Below, one piece after another: positions 34,299-43,636 of a stretch of DNA of 64,000 nucleotides. Within the stretch, counting starts at the first letter, position 1; each line of letters starts with the position of its first letter. The notes below the pieces were generated by a model. That model was not told where the DNA came from, made no database searches, and saw only the letters and a program-made list of their open reading frames with translations. Source of the stretch: Nocardia africana NBRC 100379. Its GTDB lineage: Bacteria; Actinomycetota; Actinomycetes; Mycobacteriales; Mycobacteriaceae. Made by a program: the position numbers and the translations under genes. The stretch covers positions 1 through 64,000 of the forward strand of contig NZ_BDAV01000011.1 of the NCBI RefSeq assembly GCF_001612635.1, read 5' to 3'.

Positions 34299-35534
34299 GT
34301 GTCCGCGCCGTCTCTGCCGTCCATCAGTCACGATTTCGATTTCACCGACCCCGATCTGCTGTCGCAGCGCCTGCCCGTGGCCGAATGGGCCGAACTGCGC
34401 CGCACCGCCCCGGTGTGGTGGGTCGACCAGCCCAACGGAGTGAGCGGATTCGACGACGGCGGCTACTGGGTGGTGAGCCGGCTCGACGACATCAAGGAGA
34501 TCTCGAAGAACTCCGAGGTCTTCTCCACCCAGGAGAACACCGCCGTGATCCGCTTCAACGGCGAGATCACCCGCGAGGAGATCGAGATCCAGCGCGCCAT
34601 GCTGGTCAACACCGATCCGCCGGCGCACGACAAGCTGCGCCGCATCATCTCGCGCGGCTTCACCCCACGCGCGGTGGAGAGCCTGCGAGCCGCGCTGCGC
34701 GAGCGCGCCGAGCGGATCGTGCACGAGGCGAAGAAGACCGGCGGCGGCGACTTCGTCCAGCAGGTGGCCTGTGAGCTGCCGCTGCAGGCCATCGCCGAAC
34801 TGCTCGGTGTCCCGCAGGAGGATCGCGGGAAGCTGTTCGAGTGGTCCAACCAGATGATGGGCTACGACGACCCCGACTACGCCGACAGCTACAAAATGGC
34901 CAACGCCCAGGTCATGGGCTACGCGTGGAACCTCGCCGAGGAGAAGCGCAAATGCCCGGCCGACGACATCGTCTCCCAGCTGCTCAACGCCGATATCGAG
35001 GGCGAGGCGCTGGGTTCGGAGGAGTTCGCCTGGTTCGTCATCCTGCTGGCCGTGGCCGGTAACGAGACCACCCGCAACGCCACCACCCACGGCATGAAGG
35101 CGTTCGTGGACAATCCGGCGCAGTGGGAGCTCTACAAGGCCGAGCGGCCGCGCACCGCGCCCGACGAGATCGTGCGCTGGGCCACGCCGGTCATCGCGTT
35201 CCAGCGAACCGCGTTGTCGGACACCGAAATCGGCGGCCAGCCGATCAAGAAGGGGCAGCGGGTCGGGCTGTTCTACTCTTCGGCGAACTTCGACGAGGAA
35301 CGTTTCGACAAGCCGTTCGAATTCGACATCATGCGAAACCCGAACCCGCACGTGGGATTCGGCGGCACCGGCACCCACTACTGCGTCGGCGCCAACCTGG
35401 CCCGGCTGCAGCTGGATCTGATCTTCAACGCCATCGCCGACGTGATGCCCAACCTGCGTGAGGTGTCCGAGCCGGTCCGGCTACGCTCGGGCTGGTTGAA
35501 CGGAATCAAGAGCTGGCAGGTCGCCTACGAGTGA
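34299..35534 (+). CDS. cyp125: CYP125-family cytochrome P450 (steroid side-chain oxidation)
   Basis: From GTG 34299 (aaggagg at 34288) the protein has 411 residues. P450 hallmarks: AGNETTR (I helix), EIVRW (ExxR), and the heme-Cys loop HVGFGGTGTHYCVGANLAR with Cys near 362. Over most of its length it tracks M. tuberculosis CYP125 (ISRGFTPRAV, SCELPLQAIAGLLGVPQED versus this copy's close variants, LRSGWLNGIK). CYP125 oxidises the C26 position of cholest-4-en-3-one to start side-chain degradation. Upstream are a KstR-like site and a second palindrome; a TetR gene follows 125 bp downstream. CYP142-type function is a less likely alternative. Confidence 0.85.
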   Translation: MSAPSLPSISHDFDFTDPDLLSQRLPVAEWAELRRTAPVWWVDQPNGVSGFDDGGYWVVSRLDDIKEISKNSEVFSTQENTAVIRFNGEITREEIEIQRAMLVNTDPPAHDKLRRIISRGFTPRAVESLRAALRERAERIVHEAKKTGGGDFVQQVACELPLQAIAELLGVPQEDRGKLFEWSNQMMGYDDPDYADSYKMANAQVMGYAWNLAEEKRKCPADDIVSQLLNADIEGEALGSEEFAWFVILLAVAGNETTRNATTHGMKAFVDNPAQWELYKAERPRTAPDEIVRWATPVIAFQRTALSDTEIGGQPIKKGQRVGLFYSSANFDEERFDKPFEFDIMRNPNPHVGFGGTGTHYCVGANLARLQLDLIFNAIADVMPNLREVSEPVRLRSGWLNGIKSWQVAYE

Positions 35535-35658
35535 GCGCCGCGGCCGCCGGGGCAGCGCCCTCGGCGTCCCGGTCTCCGGCGGCCCAGGACACAGTGTGCG
35601 CACCGGCCTCGACGTACCCGTGACGTCGGGGCCGTGCGCATGCGACGAAGGACGACGC

Positions 35659-36378
35659 ATGACAGCCGCACGACGGGGCCGGATGCCCGCGGTCAGCGAC
35701 GCCGATATCCGGCGCGTGGCTCGCACGCTCCTGGTGGAGCAGGGACCCGAGGCGGTGACCCTGCGCGCCATCGCGCGTGAGCTGGGGATCACCGCACCCG
35801 CGTTGTACCGGTACTACTCCTCCCGCGACGATCTGGTGGGCGCGCTGCGCAGCGATATCTGCGCCGACCTGGCCCAGGAGCTCGCCGAACAGGTGGCCGA
35901 ACTGCCCGAGGACGGCATGGTCCAGTTGTTCGCCATCTGCAAGGGGTTCCGGCAGTGGGCCCTGGCCCACGCCCACGAGTTCACGCTCGTCTTCGCCTCG
36001 CCGGCCGGGGGTTCGGCCAGCGCCATGCGGCAATTCGACGAACCGTTCGGCCGCATCTTCCTCGAGGCCGCGGGCCGGCTGCTGACCACCTACGACATCG
36101 TCACCCCGCCGACCGATGTGATCCCGCACGCGCTGCGTGAAGACCTCATCGGATTCCAGACCGAACTGCTCACCGTGCTCGCCGAATCGGGGCAGAAGTT
36201 CCCGGCCGAGAAGCTGGACCTGGGTGTCACCTATCTGATGATCCAGTTCTGGGCGCGGCTGTACGGGCACGTCACCCTCGAGGTCTTCGGCAACTACCCG
36301 ATGCCGGTGGGCAATCCGGATGCCCTGTTCGATGCGACGCTGGCCGATCTGGCCCGCTCCATCGGGTTCGCGACCTGA
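35659..36378 (+). CDS. TetR-family regulator
   Basis: The ATG at 35659 gives 239 residues. The N-terminal DNA-binding domain is clear: VTLRAIARELGITAPALYRYY near 42-62, with TLLVEQGPEAV before it. The C-terminal region (~80-235) looks like the WHG/TetR_C_33-type ligand pocket, rich in aromatic residues. It follows cyp125 in the same direction and could regulate it, or itself. It is not KstR: the sequence lacks the KstR-like features I would expect and lies beyond a 125-bp gap. The ligand is unknown. Confidence 0.82.
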   Translation: MTAARRGRMPAVSDADIRRVARTLLVEQGPEAVTLRAIARELGITAPALYRYYSSRDDLVGALRSDICADLAQELAEQVAELPEDGMVQLFAICKGFRQWALAHAHEFTLVFASPAGGSASAMRQFDEPFGRIFLEAAGRLLTTYDIVTPPTDVIPHALREDLIGFQTELLTVLAESGQKFPAEKLDLGVTYLMIQFWARLYGHVTLEVFGNYPMPVGNPDALFDATLADLARSIGFAT

Positions 36379-36409
36379 GGCATCCGCTTCCTGAACGATC
36401 CGGCCCCCC

Positions 36410-36428
36410 GGCCGCGAGCCCGGCGGCC
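36410..36428. terminator. Short hairpin between convergent genes
   Basis: GGCCGC-GAGCCCG-GCGGCC: a 6-bp GC stem with a 7-nt loop, located immediately before the stop of the minus-strand exporter gene and 32 bp after the TetR stop. Plausible bidirectional terminator. Confidence 0.4.
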
Positions 36429-37937
36429 TCAGGTGAAGTCGTCGGGGCGCACCCCGGTGACCCGCCGCAGGATCCGCGGCCGGCGCAGCCACCGGGCGAA
36501 CCACTCACCGAGCGTGATACCGCCGCCGAGGGCACAGCCGACCACCAGCGCGGCGAACATCTGATTCAACCCGACCAGCAGATCGTCGTTGATCAGCGCG
36601 AACAGGCCCCGGTAGACCTTGAGACCGGGCAGCAGCGGAGTGATGCCCGCGATGGCGACGACCAGCGGGGGCGTCACCGCACGGCGGGCCAGCAGACCAC
36701 CGGCGAGACCGATCGCGGTCGCCGAGACCGCGGCCGCGATCACCGGCCCGAAACCGGCGTGCTGCACGAACAGATAGCACACGGTGATCCCCGCACCGCT
36801 GATGGCGGCGACGGTGAGGGCCCGTCGCTCGGCATAACAGGCGAGCGCGAATGCCGCGGCCGCCAGCGCACCGGCGGTGATCTTCAACGGCAGATTGGTG
36901 ATGTCGTAGGACGGCGACATGTCGATCGGCGGCACCTGGGCGCCGAAGGCTTGGGCTCCGCGCAGCGCCAAACCGACCCCGCCGATGATCGCGCCGGTCA
37001 TGACCAGCACTTCCAGCATGCGGGCGGCGGCCGTGATGGGTGCTCCGGTGATCGCGTCCTCGACCGCGCCGACCAGTTGCAAACCACTGAGCAGCACGGT
37101 GATTCCGGCCGCGACGACCAGGCTGGGATTGGTGTCCAACCCCTCGCCGAAGGTCTGCAGCAGGATCGCGGGCAGCGTCGCGATGATGCCGCCCATCATG
37201 TTCTGGAAGAAGAAGGGCAGGCCGCGCTTGTTGAGCTCGCGGTTGCATCGGTCGATCAGCAACGTCGTGGCGAAACTCACGGCCGCGACCAGTACGCCAC
37301 CACCGAGCAACAGCGCGATGGATGCCGCCAGCAGCGACCAGCCGAATGTCGCGATCCAGCGGTTGTAGGGGTGCGGGGCGGTGGTGATCGCGTCGAGGGC
37401 GGCGTGCGCCTCCTGGGGCGGCACCACCTCGCGGCGGATCCGCCGGGTCAGGCGGTCGACGGCCGACAGGCGAGTGAAGTCCAGCGAGCGGTACTGCACC
37501 ACCCGCATGGTGCTGGCGGGGGGCAGCGACGGACCGCGGTCGGCGGAGATGCGAATCGAGTTGTAGGTCACATCGATATCGCATTGCGCCAAACCGTATG
37601 TCGCGGCGATGAATTCGACCTGTGTGCTGGTGTCGGTCACGGCGGTGCCCGAGGCGAGCACCACCTCGCCGACCCGCTCGGCCAGGTCGAGCACCTCGGT
37701 GACGGCGGCGTCGTCGGTGAGATCGATCGGCTTCAGCGGGGCCGGTGCCTCGACCACCGAGTCCACCGTGGCGCGCCGCTGGGCGACCAGCCGATCGGTT
37801 ACCGCTCCCATCGCCCGATGCCACAACGAACTCGGCCGGGTCTCCGGCCCCGTGCGGACGAGTTCGGGCTCCAACTCATCTGTCACACACCACACGGTAG
37901 CCGGAGTCCGCGCACGGTCCGGGGTCACCTCCCTCAC
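36429..37937 (-). CDS. ThrE-family threonine/serine exporter
   Basis: The 502-residue protein combines an N-terminal ThrE (DUF1212) part (~70-320) with a C-terminal ThrE_2 part (~340-490) in one chain, as in Corynebacterium ThrE. Its hydrophobic helices start near residue 195; LASGTAVTDTSTQVEFI near 93-110 is a cytoplasmic family block. It exports threonine and serine. GTG 37937 is the longest start; GTG 37886 is a possible alternative, and I cannot decide. It is divergent from the acyl-CoA oxidase-like gene, with only 75 bp between. Confidence 0.85.
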   Translation of the reverse strand: MREVTPDRARTPATVWCVTDELEPELVRTGPETRPSSLWHRAMGAVTDRLVAQRRATVDSVVEAPAPLKPIDLTDDAAVTEVLDLAERVGEVVLASGTAVTDTSTQVEFIAATYGLAQCDIDVTYNSIRISADRGPSLPPASTMRVVQYRSLDFTRLSAVDRLTRRIRREVVPPQEAHAALDAITTAPHPYNRWIATFGWSLLAASIALLLGGGVLVAAVSFATTLLIDRCNRELNKRGLPFFFQNMMGGIIATLPAILLQTFGEGLDTNPSLVVAAGITVLLSGLQLVGAVEDAITGAPITAAARMLEVLVMTGAIIGGVGLALRGAQAFGAQVPPIDMSPSYDITNLPLKITAGALAAAAFALACYAERRALTVAAISGAGITVCYLFVQHAGFGPVIAAAVSATAIGLAGGLLARRAVTPPLVVAIAGITPLLPGLKVYRGLFALINDDLLVGLNQMFAALVVGCALGGGITLGEWFARWLRRPRILRRVTGVRPDDFT

Positions 37938-38012
37938 GCCGACGGGAGCGGCAAATCTGGCAACCTGCTGGTTATCGCAGGTGTGTTCCGAGTCCCGCTA
38001 CAGTCGGTAACC

Positions 38013-40049
38013 ATGGGCACCGATACGGCCACGGGCACCGAAGCAGCAGATTCCGCGAGACCAGACTCCGCGCAGCCGGAGGCCGGGACATCGAGCACCG
38101 GGACATCGAGCACCGGGGCATCGAAGAACGGGAAGTCGACCGCCGACCATCTGCGGGCCGCGCTCGACGGCCCGTGGCGGGAGGTCCGCGAACAGGCGCG
38201 AAGGCAGCTGGTCGACGATCGGTTGTTCGGCGATCCCTACCTCGACTACCGCCAGGCCCGCGCGCGGGTACTGGACCAGATGCGCCTCATCGCCGAATTC
38301 GGTTATGCGGAAAAAGGTTTCAGCCTGGAGCACGGTGGTACCGGCGATCCCGGCGGGGCGGTCACCGGCCTGGAGATGCTCGCCTACACCGATCTGTCGC
38401 TGTGGGTGAAGGCCGGTGTGCAGTGGGGGCTGTTCGGCGGCGCGGTGGAAAACCTGGGCACCGACCGCCACACCGACATCGTCAAACGCCTGCTGTCTCT
38501 GGATCTGCTCGGCTGTTTCGCGATGACCGAGTCCGGGCACGGCAGCGATGTGGCGAATCTGGAAACCACCGCCACCTACGACCCGGCGACCGGCGAATTC
38601 GTGGTGCACAGCCCGACGGCCTCCTCCCGTAAGGACTACATCGGCGGCGCCGCCGAACACGCCCGGATGGCGGCGGTATTCGCCCAGCTGATCACCGGCG
38701 GGGAAAGCAAGGGCGTGCACTGCTTCCTCGTCCCGATCCGCGACGAGCAGGGCAACGACCTGCCCGGCGTCACCACCTCGGATTGCGGTCTCAAGGGCGG
38801 TCTGCCCGGCGTCGACAACGGCCGCATCGAATTCGACCACGTCCGGATCCCGCGGGAGAATCTGCTCAACCGCTACGCCGACGTCGAGCCCGACGGGACC
38901 TACCGTTCCGATATCGAGAACCCGAGCCGCCGGTTCTTCACCACGCTGGGCACGCTGGTGCGCGGGCGGGTGAGTGTCGGTGGCGCGGCCGCCGCCGGGG
39001 CGCGGGTGGCGTTGAGTATCGCGCTGCGCTACGCCGACAAGCGCCGCCAGTTCTCCGATCCCGACGACGGCAGCGAAACCCTGCTGCTGGACTATCGCAG
39101 CCATCAGCGCCGGCTGTTTCCGCATGTGGCGCGCGCGTTCGCGCTGGCGTTCGCCCAGAACGATCTGGTGCGGCGCATGCATCTGGTGCAGACCGGGCAG
39201 AATCTGGACCCGGAGGCGCAGCGCGCGCTGGAGAAGCGGGCCGCGGGCCTGAAGGTCGCCCAGACCCGCCACGCCACCCGAGCCATCCAGGAATGCCGCG
39301 AATGCTGCGGCGGCGCAGGCTATCTCACCGAGAACCGGCTGGTCACCCTGAAGGCCGACACCGACGTGTTCACCACCTTCGAAGGTGACAACGTGGTGCT
39401 GACCCAGCTGGTGGCCAAGGAACTGCTCACGGCCTACTCCGACGAGGTGCGCGATCTCGACGCCCTGGGCTGGGTGAAGTTCGCGGCCACCATGGCCCGC
39501 GACGTGGTGCGCGAGACCTCGGGTGTGCGCCAGCTCATCCAGCGCCTGCGCGACCGCTCCGACGACGGCGTCGACGAGGGCGATCTGTCCCGGCGTTCGG
39601 TGCAGCTGCAGCTGTTCGCCGACCGCGAGGACTATCTGACCCGCACCGCCGCGTACCGGCTGCGCGCGCGGGCCGAGGAGACCGGGCCGTTCGAGGCGTT
39701 CAACAACGCGCAGGACCACATCCTCGCCGCCGGTGAGGCACATATCGACCGGCTGGTGCTGGAGGCGTTCATCGAGGGCATCGCCGATATCGAGGATCCC
39801 GACGCGCGAGCGCTGGCCGACACCGTGTGCGATCTGTTCGTGTACTCCACCATCGAACAGAATCAGGCCTGGTACATCATGCACCGCTTCATGTCGGTGG
39901 ATCGGGCCAAGTCGGTGCGCCGCGGGGTCAACGAACTGGTGGATCGGTTGCGGCCGGAGTCGGCCACCCTCGTTGAGGCGCTCGGCGTGCCGGAGGCCAT
40001 GCTGCGCGCGGCGATGCTCGACGACGCGAGCGTGCACCAGGGCGCGTGA
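38013..40049 (+). CDS. Acyl-CoA oxidase/dehydrogenase-like flavoprotein
   Basis: The ATG at 38013 gives 678 residues, the length of acyl-CoA oxidases rather than of ordinary acyl-CoA dehydrogenases (~380). A low-complexity Ser/Thr/Gly N-terminus (1-45) is encoded in part by a 15-bp tandem repeat. The core has CFAMTESGHGSDVANLET (FAD loop), VCH-F-VPIR and the catalytic-Glu region TFEGDNVVLTQLVAKELL (acyl-CoA oxidase pattern). It likely oxidises fatty acyl-CoA to enoyl-CoA, with oxygen or ETF as acceptor (not decidable from sequence). It is divergent from the ThrE gene. Confidence 0.85.
   Translation: MGTDTATGTEAADSARPDSAQPEAGTSSTGTSSTGASKNGKSTADHLRAALDGPWREVREQARRQLVDDRLFGDPYLDYRQARARVLDQMRLIAEFGYAEKGFSLEHGGTGDPGGAVTGLEMLAYTDLSLWVKAGVQWGLFGGAVENLGTDRHTDIVKRLLSLDLLGCFAMTESGHGSDVANLETTATYDPATGEFVVHSPTASSRKDYIGGAAEHARMAAVFAQLITGGESKGVHCFLVPIRDEQGNDLPGVTTSDCGLKGGLPGVDNGRIEFDHVRIPRENLLNRYADVEPDGTYRSDIENPSRRFFTTLGTLVRGRVSVGGAAAAGARVALSIALRYADKRRQFSDPDDGSETLLLDYRSHQRRLFPHVARAFALAFAQNDLVRRMHLVQTGQNLDPEAQRALEKRAAGLKVAQTRHATRAIQECRECCGGAGYLTENRLVTLKADTDVFTTFEGDNVVLTQLVAKELLTAYSDEVRDLDALGWVKFAATMARDVVRETSGVRQLIQRLRDRSDDGVDEGDLSRRSVQLQLFADREDYLTRTAAYRLRARAEETGPFEAFNNAQDHILAAGEAHIDRLVLEAFIEGIADIEDPDARALADTVCDLFVYSTIEQNQAWYIMHRFMSVDRAKSVRRGVNELVDRLRPESATLVEALGVPEAMLRAAMLDDASVHQGA
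38085..38129 (+). repeat. 15-bp tandem repeat inside the acyl-CoA oxidase-like gene
   Basis: GGGACATCGAGCACC occurs twice back to back (38085-38099, 38100-38114), followed by a diverged third unit GGGGCATCGAAGAAC (38115-38129). It encodes the repeated GTSST/GASKN segment of the low-complexity N-terminus. The length is a multiple of three, so copy number could change without breaking the frame. Confidence 0.8.
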
Positions 40050-40114
40050 TTTCGTGCTCGATATCGGCGGCCGGTGACGGTGGGGCGGTAGCCGGACGCG
40101 GCTATGGTCGAGAG

Positions 40115-40849
40115 GTGCCCGTTTCACCGCCGGTCGCTCGATATCGAGCGCATCTCGTTGCCGCCGCCGTCACCCTGATCGGCCTGCTGGTCACCGTGAC
40201 GGTTCCGCTGAGCTTCCCCGCCGGCGGGGGACCGACTGCGTTCGATCGCACGATCGGCGATCGCGTGCACGATAGCCTGGACGCACATCGCGGCGTCTAC
40301 GACGCGCTGGTGGTGCCGAGCGATGCCTATATCGTGTTGCCGCTGTTGCTGATCGGCATCCTCTCCTGCGTCCGGCGGCGGGACTGGTGGGGTGCCGGAT
40401 TTCTGGTGCTCGTCCCCGAGCTGGTGGTCGCGATCAACACCTGGGCGCTGAAACCGCTGTGGGACAGGCATTTACAGCACTATCTCGCCTATCCGAGCGG
40501 GCATACCGTCCAATTCGTCGCCATCGCAACGGGTTTGCTGCTCGTCGCCGCCACCGTGCGCGTGCGCATCGCCATCGGTGTGGTCGCCGCGCTCGCCCTG
40601 GCGGCCGTGGCGGTGGGCATGGTGGGCCTCGGCTATCACTATCCGACCGATGTCGTCGGCGGCACCGCGTTCGCCGTGGCGGCGGTGACCGCCTGTTGGG
40701 CGATGACGACGACACTGCGCATGCGGTTCGAGACCCGGCCGCCTCGGGTAGCGCCCGTCGGCGAGACCGGTGCCGGCGGACAGGCGGAGTCGGGTGGCGA
40801 CGATGCCGCAGGGAAGACCGAGCGTGCGGCGGGCACGCCCGCGGCCTGA
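40115..40849 (+). CDS. PAP2-family membrane phosphatase
   Basis: GTG 40115 begins a 244-residue protein with about six membrane helices. The PAP2 phosphatase signature is present: KPLWDRH (the KxxxxxxR-like motif), YPSGHT (PSGH) and YHYPTDVVGG (the last His-Asp motif). It probably dephosphorylates undecaprenyl pyrophosphate or phosphatidic acid at the membrane. The C-terminal 40 residues are charged and low in complexity. It is convergent with the NERD gene, 32 bp away. Confidence 0.8.
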   Translation: MPVSPPVARYRAHLVAAAVTLIGLLVTVTVPLSFPAGGGPTAFDRTIGDRVHDSLDAHRGVYDALVVPSDAYIVLPLLLIGILSCVRRRDWWGAGFLVLVPELVVAINTWALKPLWDRHLQHYLAYPSGHTVQFVAIATGLLLVAATVRVRIAIGVVAALALAAVAVGMVGLGYHYPTDVVGGTAFAVAAVTACWAMTTTLRMRFETRPPRVAPVGETGAGGQAESGGDDAAGKTERAAGTPAA

Positions 40850-40881
40850 GCGATGCCCGCGGCGGGCGCCGCCGATCCGGC

Positions 40882-41775
40882 TCAGCCGGGACCGAAATTC
40901 AGGACCAGCGTGATCACGAACCAGACCACCCAGGCCGCACCGACGAGCATGCCGATCGCGAGCAGAATGCGCAGCGCCGCCCGGCCGGGATCGATCCGGT
41001 CGGCCTCCTTCGGATACAGGTTCCACGGGCTGTACCAGGGCATCGTGATCGCGACCGGACGCCCGTAGGCCTGATCGGCGTGGGCCTGTTCCTCCATGAA
41101 CGCTTCCGCCTGTGCCTGTTGCGGGCCTCCGTACCACAGCGTGGTGTCCACCGGTCCGCCGAAGCCCTCGGCGACGAGATCCTGCGGGGCGGGCAGATAC
41201 GGCAGAATGCCCAATCCGCGGAAGGTCAGCGCGACCTCGTTCACCGTCCACTGCGCCCGCCCCTGCGAGGTGAGCGCGGTCAGGCAATCGGCCAGCCGCC
41301 TGGGGTCGTCGCCGAGCACCACCTGGAAACCGGGATCGTTCCACAGCTGGCGGATCGTCGGCTTCGCCCCGTGCGGCGGCACCACGACGACCACGCCCTG
41401 CACGACGCGCTGGCCCAAACCGCGTTCGGCCAGCCAGTTCTGCAGGGCGTGGGTGTGCTCGCGGGAGCGGTCCAGCGGGGTGCCGCGATCGCCGCCCTCG
41501 AAACTCACCACGTGCCCGCCGACCCGCCACGGTCCGTTCAACGGGACCTCGAGGTCGCCGCTCACCCGCTCGACCAAGGCCTCGGCCTCGATCACCACGC
41601 AGGTGGTCGGCGTCCAGATCACCGCATCGAACTGATGCAACCGGTCGGCGTAGAACAGGCCGCAGTTGACCGTTGCCACACCCTGCGGGTCACCCGGCCC
41701 CTTCCAAGTACGCAACCAGTCGATGAGGACCCGCTCGGCCAGACTCCCGGCCGCGTTCTGCACTCGCACGAGCAT
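40882..41775 (-). CDS. NERD-domain protein with C-terminal membrane helix
   Basis: From ATG 41775 (aagggcgg upstream) the product has 297 residues. The N-terminal half (~5-130) fits the NERD (nuclease-related) domain: an AERVLIDWL helix, a QFDAVIWTPTTCVVIEAEAL strand, and ESAL-like basic residues around 70-80. The protein ends in one transmembrane helix (LLAIGMLVGAAWVVWFVITLVL). Such proteins are thought to link nucleic-acid handling to the membrane; the activity is not proven. No restriction or defence genes are next to it. Confidence 0.72.
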   Translation of the reverse strand: MLVRVQNAAGSLAERVLIDWLRTWKGPGDPQGVATVNCGLFYADRLHQFDAVIWTPTTCVVIEAEALVERVSGDLEVPLNGPWRVGGHVVSFEGGDRGTPLDRSREHTHALQNWLAERGLGQRVVQGVVVVVPPHGAKPTIRQLWNDPGFQVVLGDDPRRLADCLTALTSQGRAQWTVNEVALTFRGLGILPYLPAPQDLVAEGFGGPVDTTLWYGGPQQAQAEAFMEEQAHADQAYGRPVAITMPWYSPWNLYPKEADRIDPGRAALRILLAIGMLVGAAWVVWFVITLVLNFGPG

Positions 41776-41919
41776 TGGCGACCGCCCTTCCGTCGACACT
41801 CGATATCGGAAAGCATAAGGGGCACTACGGGTCCGGGGGAGACTTCGACGCGCCGGTGCCGGCATGTCGGGCGCCTGCGCCGCACCGTGGGGCAGTGGCG
41901 AAGGCGCCCGCTATGCCGG

Positions 41920-43614
41920 TCAGCGCTCGGCGGGCGCGGGATCGATCGGCGCGATGGGTAGCCGCAGCGCGCCGGGTGCGGTGTCGGGCACGGTGGCGTA
42001 GTGCGGGGCGACCGGGTCGATGCGGCGGTAGCCCGCGCCGAGTTCCGGCCGCGGATCGGGTTCGCCCTTGTTGGGCCAGAACGCCATCGCGCGTTCGGCC
42101 TGCGCGGTGATCGTCAGCGACGGGTTCACCCCGAGGTTCGCGGTAACCGCGGAGCCATCGGCGATATGCAACCCGGGATGGCCGAAGACGCGCTGGTACG
42201 GGTCCACCACACCGCTTTCGGGTCCTTCGCCGATCACGCAGCCGCCGATGTAGTGCGCGGTGGCGGGGATGTTGAACACGTCCATGACGAGGCCGTGCAC
42301 GTCGCCGTCGACCTTCTCCCCGAACCGGCGGCCGACCTCGTGGGCCAGCGGAATCCAGGTCGGATTCGGCTGTCCGGTGCCCTGTTTGGTCTTCAGCCGC
42401 CCCCAGCGGCGGAACGAGGTCAGCGAATTGTCCAGTGACTGCATCACCAGCAGGATCACCGACTTCTCCGAGGCGTGGCGGGCGTTGAGGCTGCGCGCGA
42501 ACACCATCGGATGCAGCACGATGGCCAGCAGGAAGCGCAGGAACCGGAACGCGCCGCCGTCGACGATCGGCACCGACATCGGGAACAGCGCGTTCTGGCC
42601 CTTGCCGTAGTGGCAGACCTCGACGTGGGTGTCGGGTTCGGGATGGATCGAGGACGTGATGGCGATGCCCTCGGCGAAATCGCGGCGCTGCCGGCTGACC
42701 ACATTGAGGATGGCCTCGGAGTTGCTACGGGTCAGCTCGCCCAGCCGGGGCGAGAGGTTCGGCAGCACCTTGTCGTCGCGCATCTTGTGCAGCAGCTTCT
42801 GGGTGCCCAGTGCCGCGGCGGCGAAGACGACCTGTTCGGCGGTGAAGGTCTTGCGGCCCTTGCGAACCCAGCGATCCGAACGCTGCGTCTCGATCGCGTA
42901 GCCGCCGCCCACCATCGGACGCACGCGCGTCGCCGTGGTCAGCTCGAACACCTTCGCGCCGGCCTGTTCGGCGAGATACAGATAGTTGGTGGGGGTGGTG
43001 TTCTTGGCATTGTGCGGGCAGCCGGTGAAGCAGCGCGCACAGTGGATGCAGCCGCTGCGGCGCGGGCCCGCACCGCCGAAGTAGGGGTCGTCGACCTCGA
43101 CGCCGGGCTGCTCCTCGTTGAAGAACACGCCGACGTTGGTGGGGTGATAGGTATCGCCCACGCCGAGATCGTCTGCGATGGAACGGATCACCTCGTCGGC
43201 GGGCGTCACGCGCGGATTGGGCGCCACGCCCAGCATCCGCTTGGCCTGGTCGTAGTAGGGGGCCAGTTCACTGCGCCAGTCGGCGATATGGGCCCACTGC
43301 TTGTCGGTGTAGAAGTTCGGCAGCGGTTCGTAGAGGGTGTTGCCGTAGATCAGCGAGCCACCGCCCACACCGGCGGCGGAGAACACGGCGCACTTGCCGA
43401 GCACACTGATCCGCTGCGGGCCGGTGAGGCCCAGCCGTGGAGCCCAGATCGACTTGCGCACATTCCAATTCGAATTCGGAATGGACTCCGCGGGCCAGCG
43501 CCGGCCGGATTCCAGAACGGCCACCCGATAGCCCTTCTCGGTGAGGCGCAGCGCGCTGACGCTGCCACCGAAGCCGGAGCCGATCACCACCACGTCGTAG
43601 TCGAAGTCGGGCAT
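41920..43614 (-). CDS. choD: GMC-family oxidoreductase, ChoD-like cholesterol oxidase
   Basis: This 564-residue protein has the GMC flavoprotein layout: N-terminal Rossmann motif DVVVIGSGFGGSVSALRL near 7-25, a GGSLIYGNTLYEP segment near 105-120, and a C-terminal HIADGSAVTANLGVNPSLTITAQAER block. It follows M. tuberculosis ChoD (Rv3409c) closely over the full length, including DPYFGGAGPRRSGCIHC. ChoD is annotated as cholesterol oxidase, but direct sterol oxidase activity in mycobacteria is disputed. Four cysteines CIHCARCFTGC near 190-200 resemble a ferredoxin iron-sulfur motif. A perfect inverted repeat lies 22 bp upstream. Confidence 0.82.
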   Translation of the reverse strand: MPDFDYDVVVIGSGFGGSVSALRLTEKGYRVAVLESGRRWPAESIPNSNWNVRKSIWAPRLGLTGPQRISVLGKCAVFSAAGVGGGSLIYGNTLYEPLPNFYTDKQWAHIADWRSELAPYYDQAKRMLGVAPNPRVTPADEVIRSIADDLGVGDTYHPTNVGVFFNEEQPGVEVDDPYFGGAGPRRSGCIHCARCFTGCPHNAKNTTPTNYLYLAEQAGAKVFELTTATRVRPMVGGGYAIETQRSDRWVRKGRKTFTAEQVVFAAAALGTQKLLHKMRDDKVLPNLSPRLGELTRSNSEAILNVVSRQRRDFAEGIAITSSIHPEPDTHVEVCHYGKGQNALFPMSVPIVDGGAFRFLRFLLAIVLHPMVFARSLNARHASEKSVILLVMQSLDNSLTSFRRWGRLKTKQGTGQPNPTWIPLAHEVGRRFGEKVDGDVHGLVMDVFNIPATAHYIGGCVIGEGPESGVVDPYQRVFGHPGLHIADGSAVTANLGVNPSLTITAQAERAMAFWPNKGEPDPRPELGAGYRRIDPVAPHYATVPDTAPGALRLPIAPIDPAPAER

Positions 43615-43636
43615 GTCTTCCTCTCGTCACCGCATT

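Noticed and set aside
36759..38012. 420-codon extension before the acyl-CoA oxidase-like gene
   Set aside because: The extension runs antisense through the ThrE exporter and is low-complexity; ATG 38013 matches the start of the conserved protein region.
40855..40867. GCCCG-CGG-CGGGC hairpin between PAP2 and NERD genes
   Set aside because: A five-base GC stem with a three-base loop in this GC context is not convincing as a terminator.
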